A stretch of DNA of 11,699 bases from Thoreauomyces humboldtii (taxonomy: Eukaryota > Chytridiomycota > Chytridiomycetes > Spizellomycetales > Powellomycetaceae): NCBI GenBank assembly GCA_027596035.1, contig JADGJA010000726.1:1-11699 (forward strand), in the 5' to 3' direction. Below the pieces are notes generated by a model that did no database searches, had not been told where the DNA came from, and saw nothing but the letters and a program-made list of their open reading frames with translations. Every line of letters starts with the position of its first letter. The first letter of the stretch is position 1. A program made the position numbers and the translations under genes. Shown here piece by piece: positions 10,301 through 11,699 of the stretch.

Positions 10301-10812
10301 TCGCTAGCAAGAGAAGGGATGACACCTTTGACGGCCATTGTTCCAGAGCCACCTTCCAGCAGCGATTCATAGCTCTCGTTTTCGTAGTCATCTTCCAAGC
10401 GCATCTGGTCTCGCCGACTCAAGTCTCTGACTCCCGATGAACGCTTTCCGGATGTTGGTCTGCTGATTGACAGGCTTCCCGCCAGCGACGGCCGTGACAG
10501 CGTGCCACAAGCGCTTAGCCGTGCGGCACTGCCGTTGCTACCGTCCCGTGGAGCAGAACGTTTCAGCAGCTCACTGCTACTCTGAGCATTTGTCAACGAC
10601 TCGAAGCTTCCATCGTCGTACTTTTCTTCGGAAAGACGCCGCGAGAGTCCGGGATGATCGGAAGGGTCGGGAGGGAACGAGTCGTAACTGTCGTTCTCAT
10701 AACGGCCTTCAGCATCGAGGGCTGGTCGACTGTTCCTTGATGCGTCGACCTTGACGTCCTCATCGAAGTCAAACGAGTACTCAGAGTCCTCCGATGTTCT
10801 GGGTGCTGGCAT
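7351..10812 (-). CDS. Large unrecognised protein: acidic Tyr-repeat N-terminus plus coiled coil
   Basis: I do not recognise a family. My seven-exon model is 9533-10812, 9249-9471, 9100-9186, 8623-9018, 8400-8534, 8298-8338, 7351-8236, with introns of 61, 62, 81, 88, 61 and 61 bp, all GT-AG and phase-consistent, giving about 1015 residues. Residues 1-427 are Ser/Asp/Glu-rich, probably disordered, and hold seven copies of a motif like YENESYESL. Residues about 458-530 are Lys/Arg/Glu/Gln-rich and predicted coiled coil (RTEQAELQKQQQSVEDL, ERKRAEYREQKRLEVME, AAEARLKAEKAL). Exon 4 is basic. Exon 5 has PPIPFPPMP and a short acidic helix. Exons 6-7 hold a helix (NKETVVKLLQQNAL), then an acidic, Ser/Gly/Ala-rich tail. 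A cytoskeletal, centrosomal or ciliary scaffold is my inference from composition. Weak points: the start (first in-frame ATG of exon 1; an upstream exon is possible), the intron 2 donor (GTTCGC), a 3-nt acceptor choice for intron 1, and exon 4, where a second frame also looks coding. Confidence 0.72.
9211..9230. repeat. Tandem 10-bp duplication CTGTCGAGTG x2
   Basis: Two exact adjacent copies of CTGTCGAGTG. They lie in proposed intron 2 of the large gene (9187-9248). The unit is not a multiple of three, so copy number would alter frame if the segment were translated. Confidence 0.85.
9610..10701 (-). repeat. Seven copies of a degenerate nine-residue motif Y-x-[NDG]-x-[SG]-[YF]-x-x-[FLC]
   Basis: Within exon 1 of the large gene the copies are YENDSYDSF (residue 38), YDDGSFESL (65), YENESYESL (143), YDDASYESL (176), YVGPSYSNL (283), YVGPSYSRL (311) and YAGEGFSSC (393). 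Copies 1-4 are acidic. Copies 5 and 6 form a second type followed by PW and preceded by DD-E/M. A related EYSFDFDED lies at 11-19. Spacing is irregular (27, 78, 33, 107, 28, 82 residues), so they look like short linear motifs rather than a folded repeat. Confidence 0.8.
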
Positions 10813-11061
10813 TTCTTGGTATGGCACGGAAGTAACCACCTTAGAAACAGCGAGGGCGAACCCGCCATGTGCTACTGTCGAACAGCCAACTCCGCTGACC
10901 TTGCAAGGCTGCACCCCCAGACCTGAGACAAAATCTTTACTAACTGATGAACTTGCGAAAGTAACTTCTTCAGTAAGAGAACTCCAAAAATGGGAAGGCA
11001 GTCCGGCAGGGGAAGTGGGGAATGTGGCAAAATGATTATGTAGGGGTGGAAGGACAACAGA
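10813..11061. promoter_or_regulatory. Intergenic region: ZIP gene 3' end and probable promoter of the large gene
   Basis: 249 bp lie between the ZIP9-like stop codon and the first in-frame ATG of the large repeat gene, both on the minus strand. The frame of the large gene stays open without ATG up to about 10914, so an upstream coding exon or a longer 5' leader is possible. No TATA box is evident. Confidence 0.45.
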
Positions 11062-11561
11062 TCAATGTGAATGCTAAAGAAACGAAGATTTCAGGACAAG
11101 CACGACGTGAGCTCTTATAATGGAAATGCGTACCTCTACAGCAAGCAGTAATGGCGTAAATATGCCTGCCATGAGGCAGATGATTTGAACCACGGAAAGA
11201 TGCTTATCATGACCGCCCCCGCCGTTGCCCTTGCCTTTGCCGGCCGAGTATATCTCTGGGAGGATATGCAAGGTAGCGACGTAGAGGAAGGTGCCGGCAG
11301 AAAAGAGCAGCAGGATGCCGGTCCATTTCGCCATCGTCACGCTCCCCTTCCCGTCTTCCCCTACGCTAAAGCCGTTTCCACCGAGAAACATGAAGGTGGC
11401 CAGAGCGGCCAGCGGTGCCGCAGCGGAGAAGACCATCAGGTGCTGCTGCACGGCTTTGCGGCTGTAGCCTTCGGCCAGCAGGAACGTCGCCAGTCCGAAG
11501 GCGGACGGTGCTTTATGAAGCATGATGGCAAAGAACACGATCAGCTCCAGGGTTCCACGAT
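11062..11561 (-). CDS. ZIP9/ATX2-like zinc (metal) transporter, C-terminal part
   Basis: Partial gene: exon 11134-11561 (preceded by an acceptor AG at 11563-11562) spliced over a 60-bp intron to the tiny last exon 11062-11073, which encodes only His-Ser-His and TGA. The 145 visible residues contain the ZIP transmembrane motif LIVFFAIMLHKAPSAFGL, with the HKxPxxxG metal-pathway signature, then MVFSAAAPLAALATF, the characteristic LLLFSAGTFLYVATLHILPEI, a His-containing loop (GGGGHDKHL) and a last membrane helix ending LLLAVEHSH. This order matches the SLC39A9/ZIP9 branch, which moves zinc (in yeast Atx2, manganese) from the Golgi or secretory lumen to the cytosol. Family members are about 300 residues, so roughly half is missing, including the preceding helix with its HAxxDG motif. 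The upstream intron contains a G15 run (plus strand, 11631-11645). No preceding coding exon could be joined in frame within 11564-11699. Confidence 0.88.
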
Positions 11562-11630
11562 CTGGTCGAAAACAGCAGGAGCCGGGTCAGCCTGGGAAGG
11601 TTCGGCGAAGCACGAAGAAAGGGAGACAAA

Positions 11631-11645
11631 GGGGGGGGGGGGGGG
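11631..11645. repeat. Homopolymer G15
   Basis: Fifteen consecutive G on the plus strand (C15 on the coding strand), inside the intron upstream of the visible ZIP exon. Such runs are prone to length error in sequencing. Confidence 0.9.
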
Positions 11646-11699
11646 ATATAATTTACGAATGAAAATACCAGGTGCAAATTACGCGCCCAGCCCAAAAAC

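Noticed and set aside
10467..10754. Plus-strand open frame opposite the Tyr-repeat region
   Set aside because: Complement of a frame with seven conserved motif copies; no supporting features of its own.
11513..11695. Possible 5' coding exon of the ZIP gene with a poly-proline stretch
   Set aside because: The prolines come only from the G15/C15 homopolymer, and the frame has no ATG. Joining through the possible donor at 11668 puts a stop in the needed frame. I treat this as intron.

Overview
This is nuclear DNA of a eukaryote, almost certainly a fungus. Genes are broken by many short GT-AG introns (57-145 bp, mostly 57-88 bp) that splice in consistent phase, and the content is fungal: an Egh16-like secreted protein, a glycogen branching enzyme, CTP:phosphoethanolamine cytidylyltransferase and a ZIP9-type zinc transporter. 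Two weaker hints point to an early-diverging, perhaps zoospore-forming, fungus rather than a yeast or mushroom. The branching enzyme, compared from memory, looks more animal-like than like Saccharomyces Glc3. The large unknown protein also carries short acidic Tyr/Phe repeats of a kind I associate with ciliary proteins. This placement is inference.

Layout, left to right. (1) 229-795, minus: intronless secreted Egh16-like protein, with a TATA box upstream at 877-884. (2) 796-1562: divergent intergenic region, with a CCAAT/E2F-like/CRE-like cluster at 1399-1424. (3) 1563-2087, plus: small unrecognised protein, possibly F-box-like. (4) 2338-5248, minus: complete 12-exon 1,4-alpha-glucan branching enzyme; splicing gives 702 residues. 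(5) 5249-5662: divergent promoter region. (6) 5663-7246, plus: complete 7-exon ethanolamine-phosphate cytidylyltransferase of 370 residues. (7) 7351-10812, minus: a large unrecognised gene that I reconstruct as 7 exons and about 1015 residues, with an acidic disordered N-terminus carrying seven copies of a nine-residue motif, then a coiled coil. (8) 11062-11561, minus: the last two exons of a ZIP9/ATX2-like transporter, whose 5' part lies outside the window.

The genes do not form an operon-like pathway. Glycogen branching, phosphatidylethanolamine synthesis and zinc transport are housekeeping functions. The branching enzyme and cytidylyltransferase start codons are 414 bp apart and transcribed outwards, so they could be co-regulated, but the sequence does not prove it. 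The most unusual items are the repeat/coiled-coil protein and the Egh16-like protein, whose predicted mature form starts with His and has only one other His, an arrangement compatible with a copper 'histidine brace'.
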